Source: Algiphilus sp965216485 (lineage in GTDB: Bacteria > Pseudomonadota > Gammaproteobacteria > Nevskiales > Nevskiaceae). Taken from it: a DNA stretch of 64,000 bases. How positions within the stretch are numbered: the first letter of the stretch is position 1; every line of letters starts with the position of its first letter. Position numbers and translations under genes: made by a program. The stretch covers positions 1,860,001 through 1,924,000 of the forward strand of contig NZ_OZ244162.1 in assembly GCF_965216485.1 (NCBI RefSeq), in the 5' to 3' direction. This document shows, piece by piece, positions 36,787 to 45,419 of the stretch. The notes beneath the pieces are model-generated. The model worked only from the letters and a program-made list of their open reading frames with translations. It ran no database searches and had not been told where the DNA came from.

Positions 36787-39156
36787 ATGGCGAGATGGCT
36801 GCTTCGAAGCCTGTTGGTGGTGGGCGGTGTGGGCGTCTCGGTCGTCGCCGCTGCGTACATCGTGTTGTGGGCGAGTCGGCCGCGGTTGGAGGGCGCGCTG
36901 CCCTTGCGCGGGCTGGACGCGGCGGTGAGCGTCGAGCGCGATGCGCAAGGCGTGCCCACGGTCACGGCTCAAAGTCGCGCTGATCTTGCACGCGCGACGG
37001 GCTTCCTGCACGCACAGGAGCGCTTCTTCCAGATGGATCTGGCGCGGCGGGGCGGCGCCGGGGAGCTCGCGGCTCTGGTTGGGGCCAAGGCCCTGCCCCT
37101 GGATCGCCAGCGTCGAATTTTTTTGCTGCGCAAGCGCGCGCGGGGCTGGATCCGACAGTTGCCCGCCGAGGAGCAGGCGCTGCTGTTCGCGTACCGGGAC
37201 GGTGTCAACGCCGGCCTGGAGCAGCTTCGGGCGGATCCCATGGAATACCTGTTGCTGGGGCAGAACCCGCAACCGTGGGCCGTGGAAGACACCTTTCTGG
37301 TAGCGGCTGCGATGTTCTTCCTGCTGACCGATGAACACGCCGAGCGTGCCCTCAAGCTGGCGCGCATGGAGACCGTGCTACCCGCTGGGCTGGTGGACTT
37401 TCTGGTGCCCACGCGCACACCGTGGGATGCACCGCTGCAGGGGAAGGCGGTGCCCATGCCGCCGATACCCGGGGCGGAGGCACTGGATCTGCGCAGCCTG
37501 CCCAGTGCCCTGTTCTCGGGCGAGCCCGCCTCGACGCGGCGCCTGTCCGGGCTGGGCAGCAACAACTTCGCGGTGGCAGCGGCCCATACCGCCACCGGGG
37601 CGGCCCTGGTCGCCGGCGACATGCATCTTGGACTGGATCTGCCCAACACCTGGTATCGCATGCGCCTGCGCATTCCAGGCAATGCGGACGCGCAAGCGGC
37701 GGAGCGTCTGGACCTGATTGGGGTGACACTGCCGGGTCTGCCGCTGATGGTGGCCGGCTCCAACGGCCATGTCGCCTGGACCTTCACCAACAGCTACGGC
37801 GCCTGGTCCGAGCGCGTGGTGCTCGAACTCGCCGAGGGAGGCTATCGCGCTCCCGCGGGGGTGGAGCCCTTTGTGCGCAGCGAGCAGACGCTGGAAGTGG
37901 CCGGCGCCGATGATGAAGTCCTGGTCGTCGAGAGCACGCGCTGGGGGCCGGTGGTGGAAGGCGCCACCGCCGATGAACGCCATGCCGTGCGCTGGCTGGC
38001 GGCGCAGCAGGGCGCCGTCAATCTCGACGTTCTGGGCATGGAATCCGCGCGCAGCCTGGAAGACGCCGTGCGAGTGCTCAATGGCGCTGGGCTTCCGCCG
38101 CAGTCGGCGCTGGTAGCGACCCGGGATGGCCGTATCGGCTGGACACTCGCTGGCCGGATACCGGACCGGGGTGGAACGGCGGCGGTGCGGCCCCTGCCCT
38201 GGGAGCAGGCGGGGGAGTGGCGCGGCTGGCTCACGGACGACGACTATCCGCGCCTGCTCGATCCAGCCGGCGGACGCCTTGCGACCGCCAATGCTCGTCT
38301 GCTGGATGGCGCCGATCTCGACCGCGTGGGGGATGGCGGATACGCCTTCCCGGCGCGCCAGCAACGCCTGATGGAGGTCGTGGAGACGACCGCCGCTCCC
38401 GTCGATGCCGCTGCGGCGCTGGCGATACAGACCGATGTCGAGAACCACTATCTGGCGCACTGGCAGCGGCTGCTGCGGGAATTGCTCGACGCGCCGGATG
38501 CCGAGAACTACCCGTGGCGCGACAGCGTACGTGCGCTGCTCGACGACGGCGTGCCCATGGCACGCGTCGACAGTGCGCGTTACGCCCTGCTAAGGCGCTG
38601 GAACCAGCGCGTCAGCGATCAGGTGCTGCACGCTGTTGCGGCACCTATTCGAGCGCGCTATCCGGACTTCGTAGTGGATTTTCCGGCCAGCCAGGCCGCG
38701 GTGTGGGCCTTGATCACGACACAGCCGCCCCATCTGCTCGACCCGCGCTATGCCAGCTGGTCCGCGCTGCTACTTGACGCCCTCGACGTGGTTATCGGGC
38801 GCGGCGAGGGGGCCGTGGCGCAAAGGCCATGGGGCCGGATCAATCAGCTCGATATGCGTCATCCGCTCAGCCGCGCCGTACCGGCGCTGGCCGCCTTGCT
38901 GGATATGCCGCCGGTGGCGCTGCCGGGTGACCGCGACGTAGTCCGCGTACAGGGGCCGCGCTTTGGGGCGTCGCAGCGCCTGGCCGTCATGCCAGGGCGG
39001 GAGGCGGAAGGCATTTTCCACATGCCGGGCGGGCAGAGCGGCCACCCCCTGTCGCCGCATTACCGGGCGGGGCATGACGACTGGGTACGGGCGCGTCCGA
39101 GCCCGCTGTTACCGGGTGCCACCGTCAGCCGCCTGCGTTTGCAGCCGCCGTCATGA
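36787..39156 (+). CDS. Penicillin-acylase family Ntn-hydrolase
   Basis: 789 residues from ATG 36787 (GGAGAGG at 36777-36783), an N-terminal membrane anchor or signal (LLRSLLVVGGVGVSVVAAAYIVLW), alpha chain with FLHAQERFFQMDLARRGGAGELA, a spacer, then the new N-terminal nucleophile Ser258 in GLGSNNFAV. The beta chain shows DMHLGLDLPNTWYRMRL and GSNGHVAWTFTNSYG. Relatives self-cleave at the Gly-Ser bond and hydrolyse amides of acyl-homoserine lactones or beta-lactams in the periplasm. Substrate cannot be predicted; quorum-signal degradation is one option. Confidence 0.9.
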   Translation: MARWLLRSLLVVGGVGVSVVAAAYIVLWASRPRLEGALPLRGLDAAVSVERDAQGVPTVTAQSRADLARATGFLHAQERFFQMDLARRGGAGELAALVGAKALPLDRQRRIFLLRKRARGWIRQLPAEEQALLFAYRDGVNAGLEQLRADPMEYLLLGQNPQPWAVEDTFLVAAAMFFLLTDEHAERALKLARMETVLPAGLVDFLVPTRTPWDAPLQGKAVPMPPIPGAEALDLRSLPSALFSGEPASTRRLSGLGSNNFAVAAAHTATGAALVAGDMHLGLDLPNTWYRMRLRIPGNADAQAAERLDLIGVTLPGLPLMVAGSNGHVAWTFTNSYGAWSERVVLELAEGGYRAPAGVEPFVRSEQTLEVAGADDEVLVVESTRWGPVVEGATADERHAVRWLAAQQGAVNLDVLGMESARSLEDAVRVLNGAGLPPQSALVATRDGRIGWTLAGRIPDRGGTAAVRPLPWEQAGEWRGWLTDDDYPRLLDPAGGRLATANARLLDGADLDRVGDGGYAFPARQQRLMEVVETTAAPVDAAAALAIQTDVENHYLAHWQRLLRELLDAPDAENYPWRDSVRALLDDGVPMARVDSARYALLRRWNQRVSDQVLHAVAAPIRARYPDFVVDFPASQAAVWALITTQPPHLLDPRYASWSALLLDALDVVIGRGEGAVAQRPWGRINQLDMRHPLSRAVPALAALLDMPPVALPGDRDVVRVQGPRFGASQRLAVMPGREAEGIFHMPGGQSGHPLSPHYRAGHDDWVRARPSPLLPGATVSRLRLQPPS

Positions 39157-39324
39157 GCATGCCATGGCCCATGCCACTCGCTGCGCCCAGATGTGTAATG
39201 CTTTGGCTTGCTTTAGGCTTAGGCCTTTACCAGACCAACCGGGGGCTGCCGTGATCAACGCGCTGAACGGCGCGCCGGCGGGCGGGTCTGCCAGAACAAT
39301 GAATGCGGGAGAACGGGAGGTTCC

Positions 39325-40041
39325 ATGCGCCAACTAAGCATTGTGTCCATTGCCGGTTTGCTGGGGGCAAGCGCTGCATTCAGCGCCACGGCCCAGGTGG
39401 GCGAGGAGGGCATGTCGCCCTTTTCGGCGATTGATGCCTATCTGACCTACACGGCCCTGGAAAGCGACATCAGCGAACAGGGTGTCGATGATTCCGACAT
39501 CGGCGCCGGCATGCGGCTGCGCATGGGGCTGGGCAGTCTGCTCTTCGTCGAAGGCGCCTTTCAGAGCGTGAACATCGACAACGCCGAGCAGCGCGACGGC
39601 ACGACACCGGAAGGTTCCTCACGGCGGTTGCGCGAACAGTACTTCGATGGCGGTATCCGCTATGGCATTGGCGAGAACGATGTCATTACGCCCTTCCTGT
39701 CGGTGGGTAATTTCGATACCGAGGTCCGCGTGATCGGTGCCAGTGGGGCCACGGCAAACGAGAGCAGCTCCAGCATTTCCTACCGCGGTGGCGTCAACTG
39801 GGTGGTCATCCCCAATCTGCACGTGGCGGCCACCTATCGCATGGCCAATGAGTTCGATTTCGGCGAGCTTGAGGAAATTCTCGGCAGCGTAGCCTTCCAG
39901 ATCAGCAATTCCTTTGCGGTCATCGGTGAGTACCGTATGGCCGAATACGATCTCGACGAGGGCGGCGACTACACCGCGGACGACATTCGTCTCGGATTCC
40001 GCTACAGCTTCCGCGGCCCCGAGGGCGATCCTTTCTACTGA
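39325..40041 (+). CDS. Outer-membrane beta-barrel protein, OmpA/opacity-like
   Basis: 238 residues. GGGAGG lies 4 bases before the ATG. The Sec signal is SIVSIAGLLGASAAFSATA with cleavage near residue 23. The mature part is acidic and made of alternating strands about 10 residues long ending in aromatic residues, with a final ...LGFRYSFRG close to the C-terminus, as in 8-10-stranded barrels. No OmpA peptidoglycan-binding domain follows. The 168-base gap before it holds no gene; an AT-richer patch around 39195-39235 may include its promoter. Function unknown. Confidence 0.75.
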   Translation: MRQLSIVSIAGLLGASAAFSATAQVGEEGMSPFSAIDAYLTYTALESDISEQGVDDSDIGAGMRLRMGLGSLLFVEGAFQSVNIDNAEQRDGTTPEGSSRRLREQYFDGGIRYGIGENDVITPFLSVGNFDTEVRVIGASGATANESSSSISYRGGVNWVVIPNLHVAATYRMANEFDFGELEEILGSVAFQISNSFAVIGEYRMAEYDLDEGGDYTADDIRLGFRYSFRGPEGDPFY

Positions 40042-40055
40042 TCGGAGCACACAGG

Positions 40056-40655
40056 GTGGCGCGTTCCGCACGGCGGTTGCTGGTGTTGTACTACTCTCGA
40101 AACGGCGGCACTGCCCTGCTGGCGCGCGAAGTGGCGCGGGGTGTGGAGCGTGTCAAGGGTTGCGAAGCACTCCTGCGCTCGGTGCCGGCGGTATCGCCGG
40201 ATACCGAGGCCTCGGCGCCTGAGGTCCCCGAGGATGGCCCGCCCTATGCTAGCCACGAGGAGCTCGCTGCCTGCGATGGGCTGCTGCTCGGCAGCCCGAC
40301 GCGCTTCGGCAACATGGCGGCACCGCTGAAATATTTCCTGGACGGTACCGCCTCGCTGTGGATGTCGGGTGCGCTCAGCGGCAAACCTGCCGGTGTCTTT
40401 ACTTCGACAGCGAGTCTGCACGGCGGACAGGAAAGCACCTTGTTGAGCATGCTCCTTCCATTGATGCACCACGGCATGGTGGTAGCCGGCCTGCCCTATT
40501 CGGAGCCGGCACTTACTGGCACGCGCTCAGGCGGTACGCCCTACGGGGCTTCGCATTGGGCCGGCCAGCAAGGTCGGGCGCTTGACGATGACGAAACGGC
40601 ACTGGCGCAAGCCCTGGGCCAGCGCGTCGCGGAGCTCGCCGTACGCCTTGCCTGA
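40056..40655 (+). CDS. wrbA: NAD(P)H:quinone oxidoreductase, WrbA type
   Basis: 199 residues, GTG start with GGAG 10 bases before. Flavodoxin-fold FMN sites: LYYSRNGGT (~8-16) for the phosphate, GSPTRFGNM (~88) and a STASLHGGQEST loop (~125) specific to WrbA, then HHGMVVAG. It reduces quinones by two electrons and protects against redox cycling. It follows the barrel gene by 14 bases. Confidence 0.94.
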   Translation: MARSARRLLVLYYSRNGGTALLAREVARGVERVKGCEALLRSVPAVSPDTEASAPEVPEDGPPYASHEELAACDGLLLGSPTRFGNMAAPLKYFLDGTASLWMSGALSGKPAGVFTSTASLHGGQESTLLSMLLPLMHHGMVVAGLPYSEPALTGTRSGGTPYGASHWAGQQGRALDDDETALAQALGQRVAELAVRLA

Positions 40656-40687
40656 AGGCATCGCCCACATGCACGAGCGAAGGCAGC

Positions 40688-41092
40688 ATGAAGCAATTGG
40701 CAGATCATGAAGTGACGCAAGGCACGCCCGGGGCGGAGCGCACGCTCACGCCAGCGATGGGCGTCTGGGCGCTGGGCCTGGCCCTGATGGTGGCGATGCT
40801 TGCGGTATTGGTGAGCAACGGACCCATCGGCTGGGTGGCCGCTGCGCCCCTGATCCTCTTCCTGCCGTGGCTGGTGCGTCGCAGCAGTTATGCGCACGCC
40901 TTGATGAGTCTGATCATCGTGGGCTACATCGGTATTGGCCTCGTCTTCCGGGACCAGGGTGGACTCCTGGTCGCCTGTCTGGGCGCTGCGCTGTTCCTGA
41001 GCAGCACTACCTATGTGCGCTTTGCAGCGGTGGAGCGGCGGCGCGCGGCGGCCAGAGCGGCGGCGCATCGCGCGGGCGAAGACGCGGCCTGA
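40688..41092 (+). CDS. DUF2069 inner-membrane protein
   Basis: 134 residues. Four predicted membrane spans in the second to fourth fifth (WALGLALMVAMLAVLVS; AAPLILFLPWLVRR; ALMSLIIVGYIGIGLVF; LLVACLGAALFLSSTTYVRF) and an Ala/Arg-rich cytoplasmic tail. This is the pattern of the DUF2069 family, which usually sits next to wrbA in gammaproteobacteria as it does here. No function known. GAAGG precedes the ATG. Converges on hda with a 7-base gap. Confidence 0.85.
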   Translation: MKQLADHEVTQGTPGAERTLTPAMGVWALGLALMVAMLAVLVSNGPIGWVAAAPLILFLPWLVRRSSYAHALMSLIIVGYIGIGLVFRDQGGLLVACLGAALFLSSTTYVRFAAVERRRAAARAAAHRAGEDAA

Positions 41093-41099
41093 GCCGCGC

Positions 41100-41771
41100 C
41101 TAGCGCGCGCCCAGCACCGAACGCGCGAAGGGCGCCGTGATGCGGTTGCGTTTCGCAGCCAGGGCCGCCACATCCAGGCGCTGAAGGGCTTGGTCGAGAT
41201 GACCGGGATCCCGCGGCAGGTGGCGCAGTAACCAGTCCGAGGCACCCGCGGCCAACTCAAGCCCCCGCTCGTCGGCACGTTGCTGCAGCCAGTGCGCCAA
41301 TGCGGTCTCATCGGGTGGCCGCAGACGGAAGGCCGTGCCCTGTGACAGTCGCGTCTGCAGATCGCGCAGAACCTCGGGCAGCGCAGCGACATCAAGACGC
41401 GCACTGACCACGGTCGGCAGGCGCTCCCCACTGCGGCGATCCAGCACACGGGCGAAGGTAATGGCCGCTTCGCGTGCATTGGCCAGGGCGGTCACGTCGT
41501 CGACGCCTAGCCAGGGCACCGTATCGGAGCCGTCGAGCAATGCCTCCGGATGTTCGGCGATATCCCTCGCCTCAAGATAGCGGGCACCCGCAATCTCGCG
41601 CGCCCGCCCGCGCAGCAGGTGGGTCTTTCCGCTGCCGGTTGGGCCACTCAGGTAGAGCAGCCCGGCATGATGACGCAAGGCGTGCAGGGCCTCGCCGTTG
41701 TCGCCCACAACGAAGCGGTCCAGGGTCGGGCTGCTGCGTTGCGCGACGGCGAGCGGGAGCTGTTCGGGCAC
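41100..41771 (-). CDS. hda: DnaA regulatory inactivator Hda
   Basis: 223 residues from GTG 41771. This start puts the sliding-clamp-binding motif QLPLAV at residues 4-9, where Hda needs it; longer frames run into perM. AAA+ features: Walker A GPTGSGKTHLL, Walker B LGVDDVTAL and the arginine-rich sensor region. With ADP and the loaded clamp it promotes hydrolysis of DnaA-bound ATP, preventing re-initiation. It lies 7 bases after the AI-2E-type permease, a common gammaproteobacterial pair. Confidence 0.93.
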   Translation of the reverse strand: MPEQLPLAVAQRSSPTLDRFVVGDNGEALHALRHHAGLLYLSGPTGSGKTHLLRGRAREIAGARYLEARDIAEHPEALLDGSDTVPWLGVDDVTALANAREAAITFARVLDRRSGERLPTVVSARLDVAALPEVLRDLQTRLSQGTAFRLRPPDETALAHWLQQRADERGLELAAGASDWLLRHLPRDPGHLDQALQRLDVAALAAKRNRITAPFARSVLGAR

Positions 41772-41778
41772 GGTCGCT

Positions 41779-42846
41779 TCAGTCCTCGCCGGGGCCTGCG
41801 TAGAGCGGGCTGTGCAGCCAGCGCTGCTTGGTGTGGCGCAGCAGTACGGCGATGCCGGCCGAGGCCGGCAGTGCCAGCAGCACACCAACGAAGCCGAAGA
41901 GCTGGCCACCGGCGAGAATGGCAAAGATCACGGCCACCGGGTGCAGTCCGATGCGATCCCCGACCAGCAGCGGCGTCAGCACGGCCGTTTCGAGGATCTG
42001 TCCGATCCCGAAGACGAGCAGAACCCAGATCACGGGCAGCAGGGCCTGCTCCTGGAAGAGCATGGCGATGACCGCGGCGGTCAGGCCTACGAAGAGACCG
42101 AGGTAGGGCACGAAACTGACCAGTCCGGCGCCGATGCCGATGAGGAGTGCGAGATCCAGGCCGGCAAGCCACAACCCGGTGGTGTAGATCACTGCCAGTG
42201 AGGCCATGACCGCGAGTTGCCCGCGCAGAAAGGCGGCGAGGACGGCATCCGTTTCGCGCGCGATCTCGCGCACTTTTCCGATCATGCGCCGTGGAATCAT
42301 GGCATCGAGCCAGGCCAGCAGGCGGTCCCAGTCGCGCAGCAGATAGAAGGTGACCACCGGCACCATCAGCACGTTGACCACCAGTGTCAGCAAGGTGCCG
42401 GTTGAGCGTGTGGCGTGCAGCAGAATCTCGCGCACGATGCTGCCGGCTTGCTCCCAGTTTTCCTTGACCAAGTTGCGCAGGCTGTCCGCATCGATGCGCC
42501 CGCCTTCTGGAATCTGCACGCCCACAGCCGGGAGCACCACGTCCTGTGCCCACTGCAGGTATTCCGGAACCCGCTGCAGAAAGACCTGAACCTGCTGCTG
42601 CAGCAGCGGAATCAGCAATGCGGTCACCAGCAGGGTTCCCAGGGTGATGACCGTGAACACGACGGTGACTCCCGTGGTGCGCGACATCCGCCAGCGCTCC
42701 AGGCGGTCGACGATGGGGTCGCCCAGATAGGCCAGCGCGGCACCCAGGACGAAGGGCAGGAGAATGGGAGTGAGCAGCCAGAGCAGGATCAGCAGGGCGA
42801 TCCCGGCGCTGATCCAGATCAGGGTTTCGGCGCGGTGCTCGGTCAT
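41779..42846 (-). CDS. AI-2E/PerM family membrane transporter
   Basis: 355 residues from ATG 42846 (MTEHRAE); ATG 42873 is a possible alternative. Typical PF01594 layout: two N-terminal spans (WISAGIALLILLWLLTPILLPFVLGAALAYLGDPIVDRLE), a long periplasmic helical region (~65-150), and a C-terminal bundle containing the GIGAGLVSFVPYLG signature and GPGED tail. Family members have been linked to autoinducer-2 export or Na+/H+ antiport; specificity is not readable. Divergent from purM by 115 bases and just before hda. Confidence 0.9.
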   Translation of the reverse strand: MTEHRAETLIWISAGIALLILLWLLTPILLPFVLGAALAYLGDPIVDRLERWRMSRTTGVTVVFTVITLGTLLVTALLIPLLQQQVQVFLQRVPEYLQWAQDVVLPAVGVQIPEGGRIDADSLRNLVKENWEQAGSIVREILLHATRSTGTLLTLVVNVLMVPVVTFYLLRDWDRLLAWLDAMIPRRMIGKVREIARETDAVLAAFLRGQLAVMASLAVIYTTGLWLAGLDLALLIGIGAGLVSFVPYLGLFVGLTAAVIAMLFQEQALLPVIWVLLVFGIGQILETAVLTPLLVGDRIGLHPVAVIFAILAGGQLFGFVGVLLALPASAGIAVLLRHTKQRWLHSPLYAGPGED

Positions 42847-42961
42847 GGGGCTCGGCTCTGGGAGGAGTGGCATGCCGGGGCGCGAAGGGCGGCGGCGCGA
42901 TGGCGGTACAGCCTGCAATAATATCGCCACCACTCCCTGACCAGCTGAGACGCATCCAGGT

Positions 42962-43996
42962 ATGACCCAATCCTCCATGACCTACCGCGACGCCGGTGTG
43001 GATATCGACGAAGCCGATGCGCTGGTTGAAGACATCAAACGCCTGGCAGCACCCACGCAGCGGCCCGAGACCTTGGGTGCGGTGGGCGGATTCGGCGCGC
43101 TGATGCGAATTCCCAAGGGCTACAAGGATCCGGTGCTGGTGTCCGGCACGGACGGTGTGGGCACCAAGCTGCGTCTTGCCATCGACAGCGAGCGTGTGCG
43201 TGGCCTGGGCGTTGACCTCGTCGCCATGTGCGTCAACGACATCCTTTGTCTGGGTGCGGAACCGCTGTTCTTCCTGGATTACTACGCCACGGGCGTGCTC
43301 GATCGCAAGGTTGCCGCCGAGGTGGTGGCCGGCATCGCCGATGGCTGCACCCAGGCGGGGTGTTCTCTGATCGGCGGCGAGACGGCGGAAATGCCGGGGA
43401 TGTACGGCAGCGGGGATTTCGATCTGGCCGGCTTTGCGGTGGGCGTGGTGGAGGCGGACGGCATCGTCGACGGCCGTCAGCGCGTACGCGCCGGAGACGT
43501 GCTGATCGGCTTGCCCTCCTCCGGTCTGCACGCCAACGGCTATTCGCTGGTGCGCGCCATTCTTGCACGCCACGGCGCCAGCCTGGACGAGGTGCTGGAC
43601 GGCGAGACGCTGGGCGATCATCTGCTCAAGCCCACGCGCATTTACTGCGCGCCCGTGCGCGATCTGCTGGCCAAGGTGCCGGTGCACGGCATGGCCCACA
43701 TCACCGGCGGCGGCCTGACCGAGAATGTACCGCGCTTTCTGCCCGAGGGCTGCGGCGTGCGCATCGACCCGGACGCCTGGAAGCGCCCCGCACTCTTCGA
43801 CTGGCTGGCCGAGGCCGGCAATGTCGAGCCGCTGGAAATGCTGCGTACGTTCAACTGCGGCATTGGTTTCGTGCTCGCGGTGCCGGCAGAGCGCGTCGAC
43901 GACGCGCTGGCCTGCCTGCGCGATGCGGGCGAGGCGCCGGTGGTGATCGGCGCCGTCGAGGAAAACGCCGAGCAGAGCGTCCGCTACAGCGCATGA
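42962..43996 (+). CDS. purM: Phosphoribosylformylglycinamidine cyclo-ligase
   Basis: 344 residues. AIR synthase signatures: TYRDAGVDIDEAD at the start, SGTDGVGTKLRLA (~62), MCVNDILCLGAEPLFFLDYYA (~90) and GGETAEMPGMY (~140). It closes the imidazole ring in step 5 of purine synthesis. Followed by purN with an ATGA overlap, forming the usual purMN operon. Confidence 0.97.
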   Translation: MTQSSMTYRDAGVDIDEADALVEDIKRLAAPTQRPETLGAVGGFGALMRIPKGYKDPVLVSGTDGVGTKLRLAIDSERVRGLGVDLVAMCVNDILCLGAEPLFFLDYYATGVLDRKVAAEVVAGIADGCTQAGCSLIGGETAEMPGMYGSGDFDLAGFAVGVVEADGIVDGRQRVRAGDVLIGLPSSGLHANGYSLVRAILARHGASLDEVLDGETLGDHLLKPTRIYCAPVRDLLAKVPVHGMAHITGGGLTENVPRFLPEGCGVRIDPDAWKRPALFDWLAEAGNVEPLEMLRTFNCGIGFVLAVPAERVDDALACLRDAGEAPVVIGAVEENAEQSVRYSA

Positions 43997-44652
43997 CGGC
44001 ACGTCTGTGCGTGCTCGTCTCCGGGCGTGGCCGAAATCTGCGCGCCCTGCATGCCGCCTGTACGGACGGCCGCATCGATGGATGCGTCACCCGGGTGGTA
44101 TGCAATCAGCCACAGGCGGCGGCGCTAGACTTCGCCGAGCAGGCGGGTATCGAGTGCCAGGTACTGGACCATCGCGGGTTTGCCACACGCGCTGGATTCG
44201 ACGCCGCGCTTGCTGACACGGTCGAGGCAGTGCAGCCGGACTGGGTCATCCTCGCCGGCTTCATGCGTGTCCTCGGCGGCGCCTTCGTGCAGCGCTTTGC
44301 GGGCCGCATGCTGAATATCCACCCCTCATTGCTGCCGCGCCACCGGGGCTTGCATACCCATCGTTGCGCTCTGGCGGCGGGGGATGCCGAGCACGGCGCC
44401 AGCGTGCACTTCGTGACCGACGAACTGGATGGCGGACCGGTGATCGTTCAGGGGGCATGCAGGGTGCACCCGGATGATGACGAAGCAGGCTTGGCGGAAC
44501 GCGTCATGTCGGACATCGAACTGCGCATCTACCCGCAGGCGGTGGCCTGGGCCTGTGCCGGACGCGTGCAATGCCGCCAGAGCACTGTGTACTTCGACGG
44601 TGCGCCGCTGCGCGCACCGCTGGACATGACGGCTCTAGAGGAAGGCTTCTGA
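43993..44652 (+). CDS. purN: Phosphoribosylglycinamide formyltransferase, N10-formyl-THF dependent
   Basis: 219 residues; ATG overlaps the purM stop. Catalytic Asn-His are in NIHPSLLPRHRGLHTHR (~103-119) and the Asp in DELDGGPVIVQGA (~140). The N-terminal phosphate loop, usually GxGSNLQA, here reads GRGRNLRAL (residues 11-19), with Arg at position 14 instead of Ser. The base sequence supports this without ambiguity. The enzyme should still be active since the folate and catalytic sites are intact. It transfers formyl to GAR in step 3 of purine synthesis. Confidence 0.95.
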   Translation: MTARLCVLVSGRGRNLRALHAACTDGRIDGCVTRVVCNQPQAAALDFAEQAGIECQVLDHRGFATRAGFDAALADTVEAVQPDWVILAGFMRVLGGAFVQRFAGRMLNIHPSLLPRHRGLHTHRCALAAGDAEHGASVHFVTDELDGGPVIVQGACRVHPDDDEAGLAERVMSDIELRIYPQAVAWACAGRVQCRQSTVYFDGAPLRAPLDMTALEEGF

Positions 44653-45383
44653 TGATGCGTATTCAACGTTGGGTACAAGCAGCCACGCTCGCTGCGGCGG
44701 CCTCGGGGCCGGGCGGTGCGGTGGGCGCGGCCGGTGATCCAGTGCAGGCGCTGCCCACCTTCACCGCAGTCTACACCGCGACCTGGAACGGAATCCGGCT
44801 GGGCGAGATCACCCTCGAGCTGCAACGCGAGGGCACCTACTGCTATCGCTATCACTCGACCGCCAAGCCGCGCGCCATGGTGCGCGTCTTCTACGGAGAA
44901 CCCGAGGAAATCAGCCATTTCTGTCTGATTGACGGGCAGGTCCGCCCGGTGCGTTTCCAGTTCAAGCACGGCGACGAGAGCTTCGAGCTCGATTTCGACG
45001 CGGTCAAGGGCGAGGTGCGCGGCGCCGGGCAGACACGCACGATGCCGAACAATGCGCAGGACCGCTTCGGTATGCACCAGGCCGTGCGCGCCTGGGTCAT
45101 GCAGCAGGCGCCGGAACCGCCGGAGGGGCAGTACACCTTCACTATGGTCGAGGACGACCGCATGCGCGAATACACGCTGGAAGTGAAGGGCGAGGAGTCC
45201 GTGAAGGTCCCTGCAGGCCGCTACGATGCCTTCCTTATTGGGCGCATCGAGACCGATCGCATCAGCCGCTACTGGGTGGCGCCGGACGCCGGTTATATGC
45301 CGGTGAAGGTGGAATCCGGCAAGGATGGCAAGGTGCAGCTACGCATGGAGCTGCAGCAGTACACAGCGCACGATGACGGCTGA
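44652..45383 (+). CDS. DUF3108 periplasmic protein
   Basis: 243 residues from ATG 44652, sharing one base with the purN stop (TGATG). A signal peptide (RWVQAATLAAAASGPGGAVGA) leads into a beta-rich body with the DUF3108 hallmarks: FTAVYTATWNGIRLGEITLELQ, a middle FDAVKGEVRG and a C-terminal RYWVAPDAGYMPVKVES. The fold resembles an antiparallel jelly-roll or lipocalin-like barrel; the function is unknown. The position after purMN is conserved in many gammaproteobacteria. Confidence 0.88.
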   Translation: MMRIQRWVQAATLAAAASGPGGAVGAAGDPVQALPTFTAVYTATWNGIRLGEITLELQREGTYCYRYHSTAKPRAMVRVFYGEPEEISHFCLIDGQVRPVRFQFKHGDESFELDFDAVKGEVRGAGQTRTMPNNAQDRFGMHQAVRAWVMQQAPEPPEGQYTFTMVEDDRMREYTLEVKGEESVKVPAGRYDAFLIGRIETDRISRYWVAPDAGYMPVKVESGKDGKVQLRMELQQYTAHDDG

Positions 45384-45419
45384 CGCCTAAGGTCACAGTT
45401 CCATGCGATGGCGGTCATC

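Noticed and set aside
39157..39324. Longest intergenic gap, between the penicillin-acylase-like gene and the barrel gene
   Set aside because: No small gene, RNA or clear terminator; GC-rich palindromic pieces such as GGCGCGCC are expected at this base composition.
41648..44002. 784-codon open frame on the - strand across perM and purM
   Set aside because: It is antisense to purM and in another frame than hda/perM. Its upstream part has the low-complexity His/Arg-rich composition of GC-driven shadow frames, and the real proteins match known families.
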